From Methanoperedens sp049303315 (GTDB lineage Archaea; Halobacteriota; Methanosarcinia; Methanosarcinales; Methanoperedenaceae), in the NCBI GenBank assembly GCA_049303315.1, contig JBAQMZ010000010.1:1-64000 (forward strand): a stretch of DNA of 64,000 bases. Direction: 5' to 3'. This document shows positions 50,185 to 59,683 of this stretch, piece by piece. How positions within the stretch are numbered: position 1 is the stretch's first letter; the number at the start of each line of letters is the position of its first letter. The position numbers were made by a program, and so were the translations under genes. The notes beneath the pieces are model-generated. The model searched no databases. It saw nothing but the letters and a program-made list of their open reading frames with translations, and was not told the DNA's origin.

Positions 50185-50889
50185 TTAAAGATTGCGGACG
50201 TCCTTTTGATTTTGGACTTTCCACCTGATAAGAACACCATCTTCCAATCTCTCGCAGGAAATGAGCGACAGTTTGCAAAATTCGCCTGTGCATCCCTCAC
50301 CATCTACAAGCGTGGGCGCTGTCTTGCCTCCGATTATGATATTGCCGATAAAAGTATAAATCTCATCCACAAGTCCCGCTGATACAAGCCCCCAGTTCAA
50401 TGTCGCCCCGCCCTCAACCATCAGGCAGTTGATACCGCGCGCCTTTAATTCGCAAAGGAGCTTTCCAAGGTCAACCCTTTTTGTACCGGAAATAATAATT
50501 TCAGCATGTTTCGAAAGCTGCTTTACTTTTTCCTCAGGCGCAGTTTCCGTTACGGCAATTATCTTTTTTCCCGCGCCTTTCTTGAAAATATCAGCATCTA
50601 TGGGCGTTCTTGCTAAGCTGTCCACCACGATTCTTACAGGATTCTCATCACGACCCTCTGTGCCCCGCTTTTCCCTGCGTTCTCTGGATTTCACGGTGAG
50701 GCTCGGGTTGTCCGAAAGCACAGTTCCAATCCCCACCATTACGGCATCCGATGACGCCCTCAGTTCATCCATGCGGTCAAAATCAAGGCTTCCTGAAATC
50801 CTGGTCTGCTTTCGCTCTCTTGTGGCTATCTTCCCGTCCGCGCTCATGGCAGCATTGATGAATACGAATGGTCGTTCGGCTGGCATCAC
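50185..50889 (-). CDS. arfC: Riboflavin-pathway pyrimidine deaminase-family reductase (RibD C-terminal type)
   Basis: A 234-residue reductase that acts on 2,5-diamino-6-(ribosylamino)-pyrimidinone phosphate in archaeal riboflavin and F420 chromophore synthesis. Signs are RPFVFINAAMSADGKIATRE, VMVGIGTVLSDNPSLTV and LMVEGGATLNWGLVSAGLVD. It uses NAD(P)H. It is divergent from serA. Confidence 0.9.
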   Translation of the reverse strand: MMPAERPFVFINAAMSADGKIATRERKQTRISGSLDFDRMDELRASSDAVMVGIGTVLSDNPSLTVKSRERREKRGTEGRDENPVRIVVDSLARTPIDADIFKKGAGKKIIAVTETAPEEKVKQLSKHAEIIISGTKRVDLGKLLCELKARGINCLMVEGGATLNWGLVSAGLVDEIYTFIGNIIIGGKTAPTLVDGEGCTGEFCKLSLISCERLEDGVLIRWKVQNQKDVRNL

Positions 50890-50980
50890 CCTTTCTTTAA
50901 CTTCATGGCTGAAATATCTAAGCTTTAACGAAAAGCTGAAATGCTATTAGTCCTATTAACCGACTTATCCGGTGATAACA

Positions 50981-52549
50981 GTGAAAATACTTGTAAGCGA
51001 CCCTATATCCGACCAGGGCATCGAAATATTAAAAAAAGAATTTGATGTTGATATTGCAACAGGACTTCCTCCTGCTGAACTGATCAAACGCATAGGAAAT
51101 TATGAAGCCCTCATAGTCCGCAGTGAAACCCAGGTAACAAAGGACGTCATCAACGCGGGCAGGAAACTCAAAATTATAGGCAGGGCAGGCGTTGGAGTAG
51201 ATAATATAGACGTAAATACGGCGACAGAACGGGGAATAATCGTAGTGAACGCACCCGAAGGCAACACCATCTCCGCAGCCGAGCACACAATAGCCATGAT
51301 GATGGCGATGTCAAGGAATATCCCCCAGGCGAATGCCTCCCTGAAGAGCAAGAAATGGGACAGGAAAAAATTCATGGGCGTTGAGGTTCGTGGAAAGGTG
51401 CTGGGAGTTGTAGGACTTGGAAGGATAGGGGCAGAAGTAGCAAAAAGGGCGCAGGGAATGGAGATGATAATCCTTGCCTATGACCCCTTCATATCACAGG
51501 AGAGAGCCGCCGAACTCGGCGTTGAGCTGACAACGGTAGAGGATATCGCCAAGCGTGCCGATTATATTACCGTGCATACACCTCTCACCAAAGAAACAAA
51601 AGACCTTATCGGTAGTAAGGAATTTGCAATCGTAAAAAAGGGTGTGCGGCTCATCAATTGCGCAAGAGGAGGCATCATCAACGAAGAAGCCCTTGCAGAG
51701 GCGGTTAAATCCGGCATAGTGAGCGGCGCTGCAATCGATGTGTTCGTCAAGGAGCCGCCATTTGACAGCCCGCTTCTTGAACTTGACCGCGTTATCATGA
51801 CGCCGCACCTTGGTGCATCGACCGAGGAAGCGCAGATTAATGTGGCGGTCTCAGTAGCCGAGCAGATAGTCAATGCGCTGAAAGGTCTTCCTGTAAAAAA
51901 CGCCATTAACATGCCCTATGTCAAACCCGATGTTATGCAGATAATCGAGCCGTATCTGCCTCTTGCTGAAAAGATGGGAAAGCTGGGCACGCAGCTCATG
52001 GGCAATTACGAAAAGGTGGAAATAACCTACAGCGGTGAAATCGCAGACAAGAACCTTGCGCCCATAACCCTTGCTCTTTTGAAGGGGCTGCTTGAACCCG
52101 TGCTCGGGTCGGCTGTGAATTATGTGAATGCTCCTACGCTTGCAAAAGAGCGAAAAATAAAGGTCATCGAGAGTAAATCAAAGACTTCTGAAGGCTATCC
52201 AAGCCAGATATCCCTAAAATTAAGCAAGAAATCAGAAGAAAAACTAGTTAGCGGCTCCATAATAGGCAAGGAACCGCGCATAGTGCAGATAGACTCTTAC
52301 CGCGTTGATGTAGTCCCCACCGGCTATATGATAGTGGCTAAACATGAAGACCATCCCAATATCATTGGACCTTGCTGCATGATACTCGGGAAGAACAATA
52401 TCAATATCGCGGGAATGCAGGTGGGCAGGATAAAAATGGGCGGTGAAGCGATAATGGTGCTTAATGTTGACAGCGAAGTGGATGATGTGATTCTTGATGA
52501 GATAAGGTCAGTTGAAGGCATAATCGATGCCAGATTAGTGGTTTTATAA
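50981..52549 (+). CDS. serA: D-3-phosphoglycerate dehydrogenase
   Basis: First enzyme of serine synthesis (522 residues). The start is KILVSDPISDQGIEILKKE; NAD-binding motif GVVGLGRIGAEVAKRA, catalytic set in INCARGGIINEEAL and the His in MTPHLGASTEEAQ. The intervening ASB domain and a C-terminal ACT domain (DHPNIIGPCCMILGKNNINI) allow serine control. The ORF begins with GTG at 50972, but GGTGAT five bases before the GTG at 50981 favours the latter. Confidence 0.96.
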   Translation: MKILVSDPISDQGIEILKKEFDVDIATGLPPAELIKRIGNYEALIVRSETQVTKDVINAGRKLKIIGRAGVGVDNIDVNTATERGIIVVNAPEGNTISAAEHTIAMMMAMSRNIPQANASLKSKKWDRKKFMGVEVRGKVLGVVGLGRIGAEVAKRAQGMEMIILAYDPFISQERAAELGVELTTVEDIAKRADYITVHTPLTKETKDLIGSKEFAIVKKGVRLINCARGGIINEEALAEAVKSGIVSGAAIDVFVKEPPFDSPLLELDRVIMTPHLGASTEEAQINVAVSVAEQIVNALKGLPVKNAINMPYVKPDVMQIIEPYLPLAEKMGKLGTQLMGNYEKVEITYSGEIADKNLAPITLALLKGLLEPVLGSAVNYVNAPTLAKERKIKVIESKSKTSEGYPSQISLKLSKKSEEKLVSGSIIGKEPRIVQIDSYRVDVVPTGYMIVAKHEDHPNIIGPCCMILGKNNINIAGMQVGRIKMGGEAIMVLNVDSEVDDVILDEIRSVEGIIDARLVVL

Positions 52550-52552
52550 ATT

Positions 52553-52738
52553 ATGAAAAAAAAAGCTCTTGAAATCATTCTATCCATTGCTTCTGTGGCT
52601 GTATTTATTATTTTAATTGCTGTTGTAAAGCTTATGATACCAGCATCGTCCGGTTATGGCTATACCGCCGCATTACTGGTATTTCTTGTAATTATGGGAA
52701 TGGCGGGGTTAAAGATTGCTGAAATCCCGGATAAGTAA
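52553..52738 (+). CDS. Small two-pass membrane protein
   Basis: A 61-residue protein with two hydrophobic stretches (IILSIASVAVFIILIAVVKL and YTAALLVFLVIMGMAGL). It lies three bases after the serA stop and one base before guaAA, so it would be co-transcribed. No function known. The spacing is too tight to call it chance, although frame bias alone does not prove it. Confidence 0.6.
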   Translation: MKKKALEIILSIASVAVFIILIAVVKLMIPASSGYGYTAALLVFLVIMGMAGLKIAEIPDK

Positions 52739-52739
52739 T

Positions 52740-53315
52740 ATGGTAAAGCTCATTGTCATCAACAATTACGGGCAAACATGCCACCTGATTCACCGCGCAG
52801 TGCGGGACCTTGACCAGGAAGTGGAGCTTATGAAGAACACTTCTTCCATAGAGGAAATACTCGCAAAAGAACCCGACGGGCTCATTCTCAGCGGCGGCCC
52901 CACCCTCGAAAGGGCAGGCAATTGCAGCCTGTATGTCAAAGAACTCGACCTCCCCATCCTGGGAATCTGCCTGGGCCATCAGGTAATGGCGCAGGCTTAC
53001 GGCGGCGCTGTAGGCAAAGGCGCTTATGGTGGTTATGCCGCAGTCGATATAGAAGTCATAGAGGAAAATGATATTCTAAAAGGCATCGGTCCAAGAACAA
53101 AAGTATGGGCATCCCATGCAGATGAGGTGTGCTCCCTCCCGCCGGATTTCATAAAACTTGCCCGCTCCAGCATCTGCGAAGTTGAAGCTATGAAACACAA
53201 GACAAAACCGCTGTACGGCGTACAGTGGCATCCCGAAGTTTCTCATACCGAGCGTGGAAACGACCTTCTCAGGAACTTTTTTGAGGTTTGCCTGAACTAC
53301 CGGCCAACTGCATGA
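52740..53315 (+). CDS. guaAA: GMP synthase glutamine amidotransferase subunit
   Basis: Class I amidotransferase that feeds ammonia to the separate ATP-pyrophosphatase subunit in archaeal GMP synthesis (191 residues). It has VINNYGQTCHLIHRAVRDL, LILSGGPTLER, the nucleophile in ILGICLGHQVMAQ and the catalytic pair in VQWHPEVSHTERG. The ATG at 52740 is used. The 3' end overlaps the convergent MFS gene by 47 bases. Confidence 0.95.
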   Translation: MVKLIVINNYGQTCHLIHRAVRDLDQEVELMKNTSSIEEILAKEPDGLILSGGPTLERAGNCSLYVKELDLPILGICLGHQVMAQAYGGAVGKGAYGGYAAVDIEVIEENDILKGIGPRTKVWASHADEVCSLPPDFIKLARSSICEVEAMKHKTKPLYGVQWHPEVSHTERGNDLLRNFFEVCLNYRPTA

Positions 53316-54363
53316 CTGCATAGCCCACGAGCGCAAAAAGGGCACCTGCCGCCATAACTGCCCTGAAACCGTAATATTGAAGGATAATACCGCCTACAAG
53401 TGAACCTATTATTGTTGCAAAGGCAATTGATGAATTAAGCAATCCTGCAGCTGCACCTTTTTCCTCGTTTGTTTCAATTAACTCACGCATTGAACCAACG
53501 TACAGGAAGGAATAGGAAAAGGCAATCAATACCATTCCCACAACAGCCTGGTAGTAAATCGTGAGAGGTATCAGCGCAATAAAAGCAGCGGCTGAGAGCA
53601 AATCCCCGGCATGAATGAGAGATGTGGTTTTATAATTGTCAAGCCTTCTCATGATGAAAAATTGCAGTGTCGGATTTATTGTATAAATTATCCCGACCCA
53701 GAATTCATTTGCCCCAAGGCTCACAAGGTATAAGGGAAAAATCACCCATACATTGTTCGCCCCAATCTGTCGCAGGAAAAACCCGAAATATATGTTCCAG
53801 TTCTTTTTCAGGATATCCCTGGAAAAATAATCCGCTTTCTTTTTTGTACGTACTTTTGTATCTTGCGTAACTGGCAGCGTCAATGTGATTAAGAAGGACG
53901 CAGCAAACAACAAAGATGCGATGGAAAAAATCTGCCAGTAAACTGCAATCACTCCTGCAAGCAGATTTCCCACAGCCCAGCCCAGGGGCATGAATGAGCT
54001 GAACTTCCCGATGCTGCGTCTCAGGTTGTAAACATAGAGCATCAGCACGGCGGGATAAATCCCAACACTGAACCCGGCAAGAGCGCGAATTATAGCAAGG
54101 CTGAGCGGGTCGTATGCAAAAACCTGAAGGAAAAAAGTCACGGCTGCGCTTACGAAACCCGCATACAACAGCGTCTTTGGCGGATATGAATCCGCTGCCC
54201 TGCTGAAGATATATGTCGAAACGAATAGCGCTGCGCCGTAAACAGCCCCGATTATGCCAATCTCCGTACCCGAGGCGCCTAGGTTCTGTGCAAGTACGGG
54301 TATGAAAAGGCTGGACATCATCACAGCCGAGTTTATAAAAAGCTGGATAGCGTTGAGTCTCAT
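53269..54363 (-). CDS. MFS transporter
   Basis: A 364-residue carrier of about 11-12 membrane segments. The N-terminal half has GASGTEIGIIGAVYGAALFV and the loop SRAADSYPPKTLLYAG, the MFS motif A in an altered form. The C-terminal half includes ETNEEKGAAAGLLNSSIAFA, common in drug/sugar-type carriers. Substrate unknown. It overlaps guaAA tail to tail by 47 bases, which is unusual but read clearly in both frames. Confidence 0.85.
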   Translation of the reverse strand: MRLNAIQLFINSAVMMSSLFIPVLAQNLGASGTEIGIIGAVYGAALFVSTYIFSRAADSYPPKTLLYAGFVSAAVTFFLQVFAYDPLSLAIIRALAGFSVGIYPAVLMLYVYNLRRSIGKFSSFMPLGWAVGNLLAGVIAVYWQIFSIASLLFAASFLITLTLPVTQDTKVRTKKKADYFSRDILKKNWNIYFGFFLRQIGANNVWVIFPLYLVSLGANEFWVGIIYTINPTLQFFIMRRLDNYKTTSLIHAGDLLSAAAFIALIPLTIYYQAVVGMVLIAFSYSFLYVGSMRELIETNEEKGAAAGLLNSSIAFATIIGSLVGGIILQYYGFRAVMAAGALFALVGYAVMQLAGSSGKPQKSS

Positions 54364-54420
54364 TAAGAGTTTAATGATAAGATATGTATTTAAGTAATAC
54401 AGGTTGAACTATGGTAAACC

Positions 54421-55860
54421 ATGAACTCTCTTGACTGGACAGAAAAATACCGCCCGCAGACACTTTCTGAGGTAGTGGGTCATAATAAGGCGCTTCTGGA
54501 GCTTAAAAAATGGGCGGAGGCGTGGATGCACGGGACGCCGGAGGCACGGGCGGTTGTGCTTTACGGGAGAGCCGGGATAGGTAAAACCACGGCAGCCCAT
54601 GCGCTGGCGCATGATATGGGATGGGAAGTCATCGAGATGAACGCAAGCGACCAGCGCACTGCGGATATAATCGAAAAAGTAGCGGGCTCCGCTTCCCGGA
54701 TGAGCACGCTTGATGGAAGCAACATGAAACGGCTTGTCATAATGGACGAAGCTGATAATATCCACGGCACGGCTGACAGAGGCGGGGAACGGGCAATCAT
54801 CGAACTTATAAAGAAAACCAGCCAGCCGATTATTCTTATTGCAAATGAACTATATGAAATGTCAGCAGGATTGCGAAGCGCCTGCAAGCCAATCCAGTTC
54901 AATTCCGTGATGTCGCGTTCCATGATCCCGGCGCTTAAAAGAATTGCAGAGGCGGAAGGTGTTAAGTGCGGACTCGGTGTGATTGAGAAAATCGCGGAGA
55001 ATGCCAATGGCGACCTTCGAAGTGCCATTAACGACCTGCAGGCTATCGCGCAGGGAAAAACCACTCTGGAAATCAACGAGATAATCACAGGGGAACGGGA
55101 CAGCAAAGAGAATATTTTCAAGGTGCTTGCAAAGATTTTTAAAGGAACAAATATACGCGAAGCCCATGATGCCACTTTTCATCTTGATGAGAATCCTGAG
55201 GATTTGATACAGTGGGTGGATGAAAATCTTCCGGTTGAATATACCGGGGCAAATGACCTTGAAGAAGGATATCATTACCTTGGAAGGGCTTCTGTTTTTT
55301 TGGGCAGGGTCAAAAGAAGACAGAATTATAACATGTGGAGATATGCAGGCGTGCTTATGACCGCAGGGATTATGGTTGCACGGTCGCATCGCTATACCGG
55401 TTTTGTGAAATACCAGCCTCCGTCGCTCTGGAGGAAGCTCGGAGCCACAAAGGGCATGAGGATGGTTCGGGATTCAACTGCAAAGAAAATCGGGACATAC
55501 TGCCATGTTTCGATGAGTTACACCCGCTCCCAATTGCTTCCTTTTTTCAGGATGATGATAAATAATGAGGAATCCGCTCCTCTTGTGGCTGCTTTGCTCG
55601 CACTTGAACCTGAGGAGATAGCTTTCTTAACCGAATCAAAATCCGTAACAAAAAAAGTGCAGAAGATATATGATGAGGCGCAGGCTTTGAGGGAAGCTGA
55701 GGTGGAGCATGAGGTGGAGGTGTTCGGGGGGTTTGGCAAAAGGGGCATGGAAGCTGAATCCTTGGAGGAAGAGCCTGAAAAGGAAGAAGCCGAAGTGATG
55801 AAGGTTAAGAAAGAGGAGAGAAAAGAGGTCAAATCCCAGAGTTCGCTGTTTGATTTTTGA
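54421..55860 (+). CDS. rfcL: Replication factor C large subunit
   Basis: Clamp-loader subunit that opens PCNA at primer ends (479 residues). Walker A is GRAGIGKTTAAH, Walker B MDEADNIHG and sensor region NDLQAIAQG; after the collar domain a charged Glu/Lys-rich tail ends in QSSLFDF, a PCNA-interacting (PIP) box at the extreme C-terminus. The ATG sits right after a TATG-rich leader; the small subunit is not in this window. Confidence 0.96.
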   Translation: MNSLDWTEKYRPQTLSEVVGHNKALLELKKWAEAWMHGTPEARAVVLYGRAGIGKTTAAHALAHDMGWEVIEMNASDQRTADIIEKVAGSASRMSTLDGSNMKRLVIMDEADNIHGTADRGGERAIIELIKKTSQPIILIANELYEMSAGLRSACKPIQFNSVMSRSMIPALKRIAEAEGVKCGLGVIEKIAENANGDLRSAINDLQAIAQGKTTLEINEIITGERDSKENIFKVLAKIFKGTNIREAHDATFHLDENPEDLIQWVDENLPVEYTGANDLEEGYHYLGRASVFLGRVKRRQNYNMWRYAGVLMTAGIMVARSHRYTGFVKYQPPSLWRKLGATKGMRMVRDSTAKKIGTYCHVSMSYTRSQLLPFFRMMINNEESAPLVAALLALEPEEIAFLTESKSVTKKVQKIYDEAQALREAEVEHEVEVFGGFGKRGMEAESLEEEPEKEEAEVMKVKKEERKEVKSQSSLFDF

Positions 55861-55866
55861 ACATTA

Positions 55867-56268
55867 TCAAAGATGCAATTCGAAGCTCTTCTCTAATCCC
55901 TCTACATTCACATACGGTATTGAAATCACGCGCTTGTTCCCCAGCACCATCGCAGAAACATTCGTCCCTTCCTTATAGACGCAGACCACGCGTTTCCCCT
56001 TCGACACCGCGTAGCATATCTCATAGCCCACGCCGATGGAGGGCACGGTAATATCTGCCACGAGGCAGTCGCACTCATCTATGAAGCCTATATCGCTTAA
56101 GAAAATCTCCTCATCTGTGCGTTTCGCTTCGGTCTCCTCAAGTTTCGAAGAAGCCACATGCTCGCTCACCACATCATGCCCCGACTTTTTCAGGAGCGCT
56201 ATTATCTGTTTGTACTCAAACAGCATGTTGCGCCCGCCTCTTATAGACCCTGCAAAAAAGATTTTCAT
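55867..56268 (-). CDS. Nucleoside 2-deoxyribosyltransferase-family protein
   Basis: A 133-residue protein like DNPH1/Rcl and related N-deoxyribosyl hydrolases: MKIFFAGSIRGGRNMLFEY, the catalytic-type VADITVPSIGVGYEICYAVS and GKRVVCVYKEG. The family cleaves or transfers deoxynucleotide bases. The exact substrate cannot be told. It is convergent with rfcL. Confidence 0.85.
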   Translation of the reverse strand: MKIFFAGSIRGGRNMLFEYKQIIALLKKSGHDVVSEHVASSKLEETEAKRTDEEIFLSDIGFIDECDCLVADITVPSIGVGYEICYAVSKGKRVVCVYKEGTNVSAMVLGNKRVISIPYVNVEGLEKSFELHL

Positions 56269-56287
56269 GATGGCTAATTACTGCATT

Positions 56288-57223
56288 TCATTTATTAACA
56301 ATATGCCTGATGAGATTCTCTTTCCCCTTTCTTATCTTGAGGATGCGCCCGTCTTCTTTCATCCTGGCAAGAACTATGCTTATCTTGGATTTTGAGACGC
56401 CTATTTCTTTAACGATATCGGATTGGTATGCCTGCCCTCCTGATTTTATCAGCACCCGCTCTATCATTTCCTCGTACTGCAATTCCTCTTCCGTCAGCGG
56501 AGGGAGAGGACTAAAATATTCTATGCTTTCAGGTGCCGGCTTTGCAGTTCGTTTTTTTCTAAATAAGAGCATTGAAGAGCCACCTGTTAAAACCGCAAGA
56601 GCACCGGCTATAAGCCATGTACCATTATCTGAGGGGAGAGGCGATAGCACGATAGCTGGTTCCCCACTTCTGAAACTGCGGTATAAAGTTCCGTCCCATA
56701 TCAGCCTGTTACCATCGCGCTTGTCATAGTTTGGAGATGTGCTTATGACTTCATAGCCGTCAGGGATTTTTAAGACCAGCACATTATCCCCGGTAAGGAA
56801 CATCTCCTCTGAAAAAACATCGCCTATGTATATCTTTTTAGATGCCACTTTCGAGAATTTCTTCCAATCAAAACTATAACGCACAACACCGAAGTCGCCG
56901 GATAGGGTTTTTGTCGTGCCGTAGGAAATGTTGAAATTTGCCGCCCACATCGAACGGTTTGTGATATTTTCAGCCGAATGAATGAACCATTCAATCCTTG
57001 AACTGAATTCCAGAGTATCATTCCTGTACTGCTCCTGGTCATGTCCTTTCTGAATGAATCCGTTCCAGTCATCAATAGCAGCCTGGTTTGGCAGAGGCAA
57101 TCTTTTTTCTATATTCCAGAGAGCGTTTCCGTTTTCATAAACCTCGATTGTGATAATGGATTGGGCGCCGGCTGATTGCAGCCATAATAATAAAAAAACA
57201 TAGAAAAGGGCCACTCTCTTCAT
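56288..57223 (-). CDS. Membrane-anchored winged-helix regulator
   Basis: A 311-residue protein with a signal-like N-terminus (MKRVALFYVFLLLWLQSAGA), an extracellular domain of about 180 residues that starts with SIITIEVYENGNALWNIEKR, one membrane segment (TWLIAGALAVLTGGSSMLLF), and a cytoplasmic winged helix at the C-terminus (YQSDIVKEIGVSKSKISIVLARM). This out-to-in layout occurs in methanogen-group archaea and suggests direct sensing of an outside signal with DNA binding at the membrane. Confidence 0.8.
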   Translation of the reverse strand: MKRVALFYVFLLLWLQSAGAQSIITIEVYENGNALWNIEKRLPLPNQAAIDDWNGFIQKGHDQEQYRNDTLEFSSRIEWFIHSAENITNRSMWAANFNISYGTTKTLSGDFGVVRYSFDWKKFSKVASKKIYIGDVFSEEMFLTGDNVLVLKIPDGYEVISTSPNYDKRDGNRLIWDGTLYRSFRSGEPAIVLSPLPSDNGTWLIAGALAVLTGGSSMLLFRKKRTAKPAPESIEYFSPLPPLTEEELQYEEMIERVLIKSGGQAYQSDIVKEIGVSKSKISIVLARMKEDGRILKIRKGKENLIRHIVNK

Positions 57224-57378
57224 TTTTGCACGTTATTTCCTATTAGATTCTACTAATTAATAATTTCCATATCATTTATTTTATTTCATATATATCCCTC
57301 GCCTTTAGTACCCTTTGTCCCATCTTCTTGATTTTGTTCTTGATTTTATTTTTTATTGTTTTTTTGATTTATCTTTTT

Positions 57379-58503
57379 TTAATCTCCTCCTTTTCCTCCG
57401 CCATGACCACCACCTCCACCGCCATGACCGCCGCCTGAACCTCCGCCACCACCGGAGCTACCGCCTCCTCCACCACCAGAACCCCCGCCACTGCTTCCAC
57501 CACCTGAACCTCCACCGTCACCACCGGAGCTACCGCCTCCTCCGCCGCCAGAACCTCCGCCACTGTTCCCTCCACTTGAGCCGCCCCCGCTACTTCCGCT
57601 GCCGGAGGAGTCGCCCCCACTGCCACTTCCACCACCTGAGTTACCTCCACCACTCCTTCCGCTATTACCGGTGCTGCCTTTATTGCCCTCAGATTTATCT
57701 CCGCTGCTTCCTGTGCTGCTATCGGATTTGTCTCCGTTTTCTCCTTTACTGCTATCTTTACCGCTGTTGGATTTGTCTCCGTTTTCTCCTTTGCTGCTAT
57801 CCTTACCGCTGTCGGACTTGTCCCCGCTTTCTCCTTTGCTGCCGCCATTGGAGGTATCTGCTTCCCCGGTTTTACTCTTACCGCCTCCTTCTGCTTCATT
57901 ATCTTTGCCTTTAGTACCCGAAACAGTCTCCTTCTCATTTATGCCTTTTTTGTCCCGGTCTTCCTTCGTCTTTGTGACTTTATCAAATTCATTACTTAAT
58001 TTTACGTCCTTCAGGTCGTCCCTCACGATTTTCGCCATCTCGCTTGCCTGTTTCTGGTTGTATTTTTCCTCTATTTCAAGGTTCTTCACGGCAAGAGCGT
58101 AGTTCTCAGGAGTGATCACTCCTGCCTTTAGTTTTTTACCCAGAGCTTCACGGGCAGTCTGTATGCTTAAGACTTCGTCATTTAAGCGTTTTGCCTCTTC
58201 GGTTACAACTTCAGCATTATCGCTTTTTTTTGCTACCATGTACCTGAACATCCTGACATTAACATCCGCCACATGGTTATTGAGCGCATCATCGATGACA
58301 TTGAAGATGCCGCCTTCAACAGGCTTACTTTTTTCATTGATGTTCTGGTTATTGATTTTGTCTTTGCAGAATTTATTGTTCAATGAACACAGCAATGATT
58401 CCGGTTCCTGAAACAATAAATCATTACTGGAAGCATAAGCAGGTTCCACTATTGCAGTTAATACTAACGTTACACATAGCAGCAATAATGTCTTATTTTT
58501 CAT
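57379..58503 (-). CDS. Secreted Gly/Ser-rich low-complexity protein
   Basis: A 374-residue protein with a signal peptide (about 1-25, ending PAYAS), a helical N-terminal domain (about 60-170) and a long disordered C-terminus. The last first contains a 15-residue tandem unit, GENGDKSNSGKDSSK and variants (three to four copies, 45 base pairs each, at about 57700-57850), then a run of Gly and Ser (SGGGG-type) and finally a GGHGGG tail with His. It may be a surface or matrix protein. No catalytic motif. Confidence 0.75.
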   Translation of the reverse strand: MKNKTLLLLCVTLVLTAIVEPAYASSNDLLFQEPESLLCSLNNKFCKDKINNQNINEKSKPVEGGIFNVIDDALNNHVADVNVRMFRYMVAKKSDNAEVVTEEAKRLNDEVLSIQTAREALGKKLKAGVITPENYALAVKNLEIEEKYNQKQASEMAKIVRDDLKDVKLSNEFDKVTKTKEDRDKKGINEKETVSGTKGKDNEAEGGGKSKTGEADTSNGGSKGESGDKSDSGKDSSKGENGDKSNSGKDSSKGENGDKSDSSTGSSGDKSEGNKGSTGNSGRSGGGNSGGGSGSGGDSSGSGSSGGGSSGGNSGGGSGGGGGGSSGGDGGGSGGGSSGGGSGGGGGGSSGGGGGSGGGHGGGGGGHGGGKGGD

Positions 58504-58596
58504 TTGTTCACAACTTCATATTTTGCTTCATATAAACGTTTTTAGTCCCTGGGATTTTTGAATTTTTATAATTGTCATGTTGTCGGATTTTAAATA

Positions 58597-59388
58597 TCAG
58601 AATGAAGAAAACCCTATCATATTGTTTTCCCCGACAATCCGCACATTGGCTCCTTCAATCTCATATTCAAGATAAGAACCGGCTTTTGGAGAGGGGGCAT
58701 CCATTTCCGGGAGATCCGCACTGCATTCGGGTTCAAAAGAAACGGTTTGCTCTATCTCATTTTTCCAGTCTAATTTAAGTATCCCGAAATACTGGCTGAA
58801 TATTACATGCCCTATGCCGCCTATGGTTATGACCGCATTGAACAGGTGGTTTTTTACCTGGTCCAGGGTTTGCGGTGAATACGACCATGCCGTAAAGTTG
58901 TAAACTAAAACATGCCTGCGCAATTTCGCCATATTATTCCAGGTTTTAACAGCTTCAATGGTTTCTTTCTCCCCGCACAGGTCCATTATGGTAGAAAGAG
59001 ACCCGAATACAATTGTACTTGGCGGTAATTTCTTCAACATGTTCATTATTGTATTACTGATATCTTCGATATTATAAGGATTTGAAATCACATATTTTTC
59101 TTTCGACTGGGCACCAATCAATGGATTATAGCCATCAACAAATAATAAGCGGTCTTTATCAGGTTCATAACACCGGTTGATATCCTTTATATGGTCCCTG
59201 ATATCATCAGGACTCGTGCTTGATACAATAAAAACCCCTGTTCTTCCGTTCTTGAGGGTATTATAAATCGTTTGTATTCCGAAAATCCCGCCATCCACAC
59301 CCGGCTGGATATAATAAGCAAGACTTTTGCCTTCAGGTATGCCTCCAGCCAGCAATTCGTCCATTTTAGGTATCCCTGTTTCTATCAT
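58597..59388 (-). CDS. Degenerate KaiC/RecA-fold protein without Walker A
   Basis: A 263-residue protein that begins like KaiC-family ATPases (ETGIPKMDELLAGGIPEGKS), but the P-loop region reads YYIQPGVDGGIFGIQ and has no GKT/S, so ATP hydrolysis is unlikely. Strand IVFGSLSTIMDLCGEK takes the place of Walker B and lacks its acidic residue. Such degenerate copies often act as binding partners of active KaiC-like proteins. The 47-residue frame at 59366-59509 overlaps its start. Confidence 0.75.
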   Translation of the reverse strand: MIETGIPKMDELLAGGIPEGKSLAYYIQPGVDGGIFGIQTIYNTLKNGRTGVFIVSSTSPDDIRDHIKDINRCYEPDKDRLLFVDGYNPLIGAQSKEKYVISNPYNIEDISNTIMNMLKKLPPSTIVFGSLSTIMDLCGEKETIEAVKTWNNMAKLRRHVLVYNFTAWSYSPQTLDQVKNHLFNAVITIGGIGHVIFSQYFGILKLDWKNEIEQTVSFEPECSADLPEMDAPSPKAGSYLEYEIEGANVRIVGENNMIGFSSF

Positions 59389-59509
59389 AGTTTTCCCCTG
59401 GCATTCCTGCCATCATTTTTAATGTGGCAATTTCAATTTCATATTGAAGTTTTGATTTCGCCAGCTTGTTTTCATAATCAGGATTGTGGTTTTTCATACA
59501 TGCCACCAT
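59366..59509 (-). CDS. Possible small protein upstream of the KaiC-like gene
   Basis: Reads MVACMKNHNPDYENKLAKSK then LQYEIEIATLKMMAGMPGENYDRNRDT (47 residues), predicted helical. Its stop lies 23 bases inside the KaiC-like gene, suggesting translational coupling. A shorter start at 59497 is possible. No other gene is visible in the 295-base gap 59389-59683; the remainder is AT-rich promoter-like sequence. Confidence 0.4.
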   Translation of the reverse strand: MVACMKNHNPDYENKLAKSKLQYEIEIATLKMMAGMPGENYDRNRDT

Positions 59510-59683
59510 AAGCTCTCTTATACTCGCTTTTTGATATACACATCGACAGTTTTTTGAGTTTCTAAACTTTATGATAGTTTTTTATGCTTTATTATTCAAT
59601 ATAAGCAGCTTTTTTTAAAATCAAAGTTCTAGTGGTCAAAATAATTCAATTTACAAGCTAAATAATAGATATGGCTCTTTCAG

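Noticed and set aside
53269..53315. The 47-base overlap of guaAA and the MFS gene as an assembly error
   Set aside because: Both C-termini read well to their stops (the amidotransferase end and a plausible carrier end), so a tail-to-tail overlap is accepted.
57315..57938. Frames rich in His/Arg/Leu and Ala/Glu/Val over the Gly/Ser gene
   Set aside because: Low-complexity repeats give long open frames in other phases; only the minus frame with a signal peptide makes sense.
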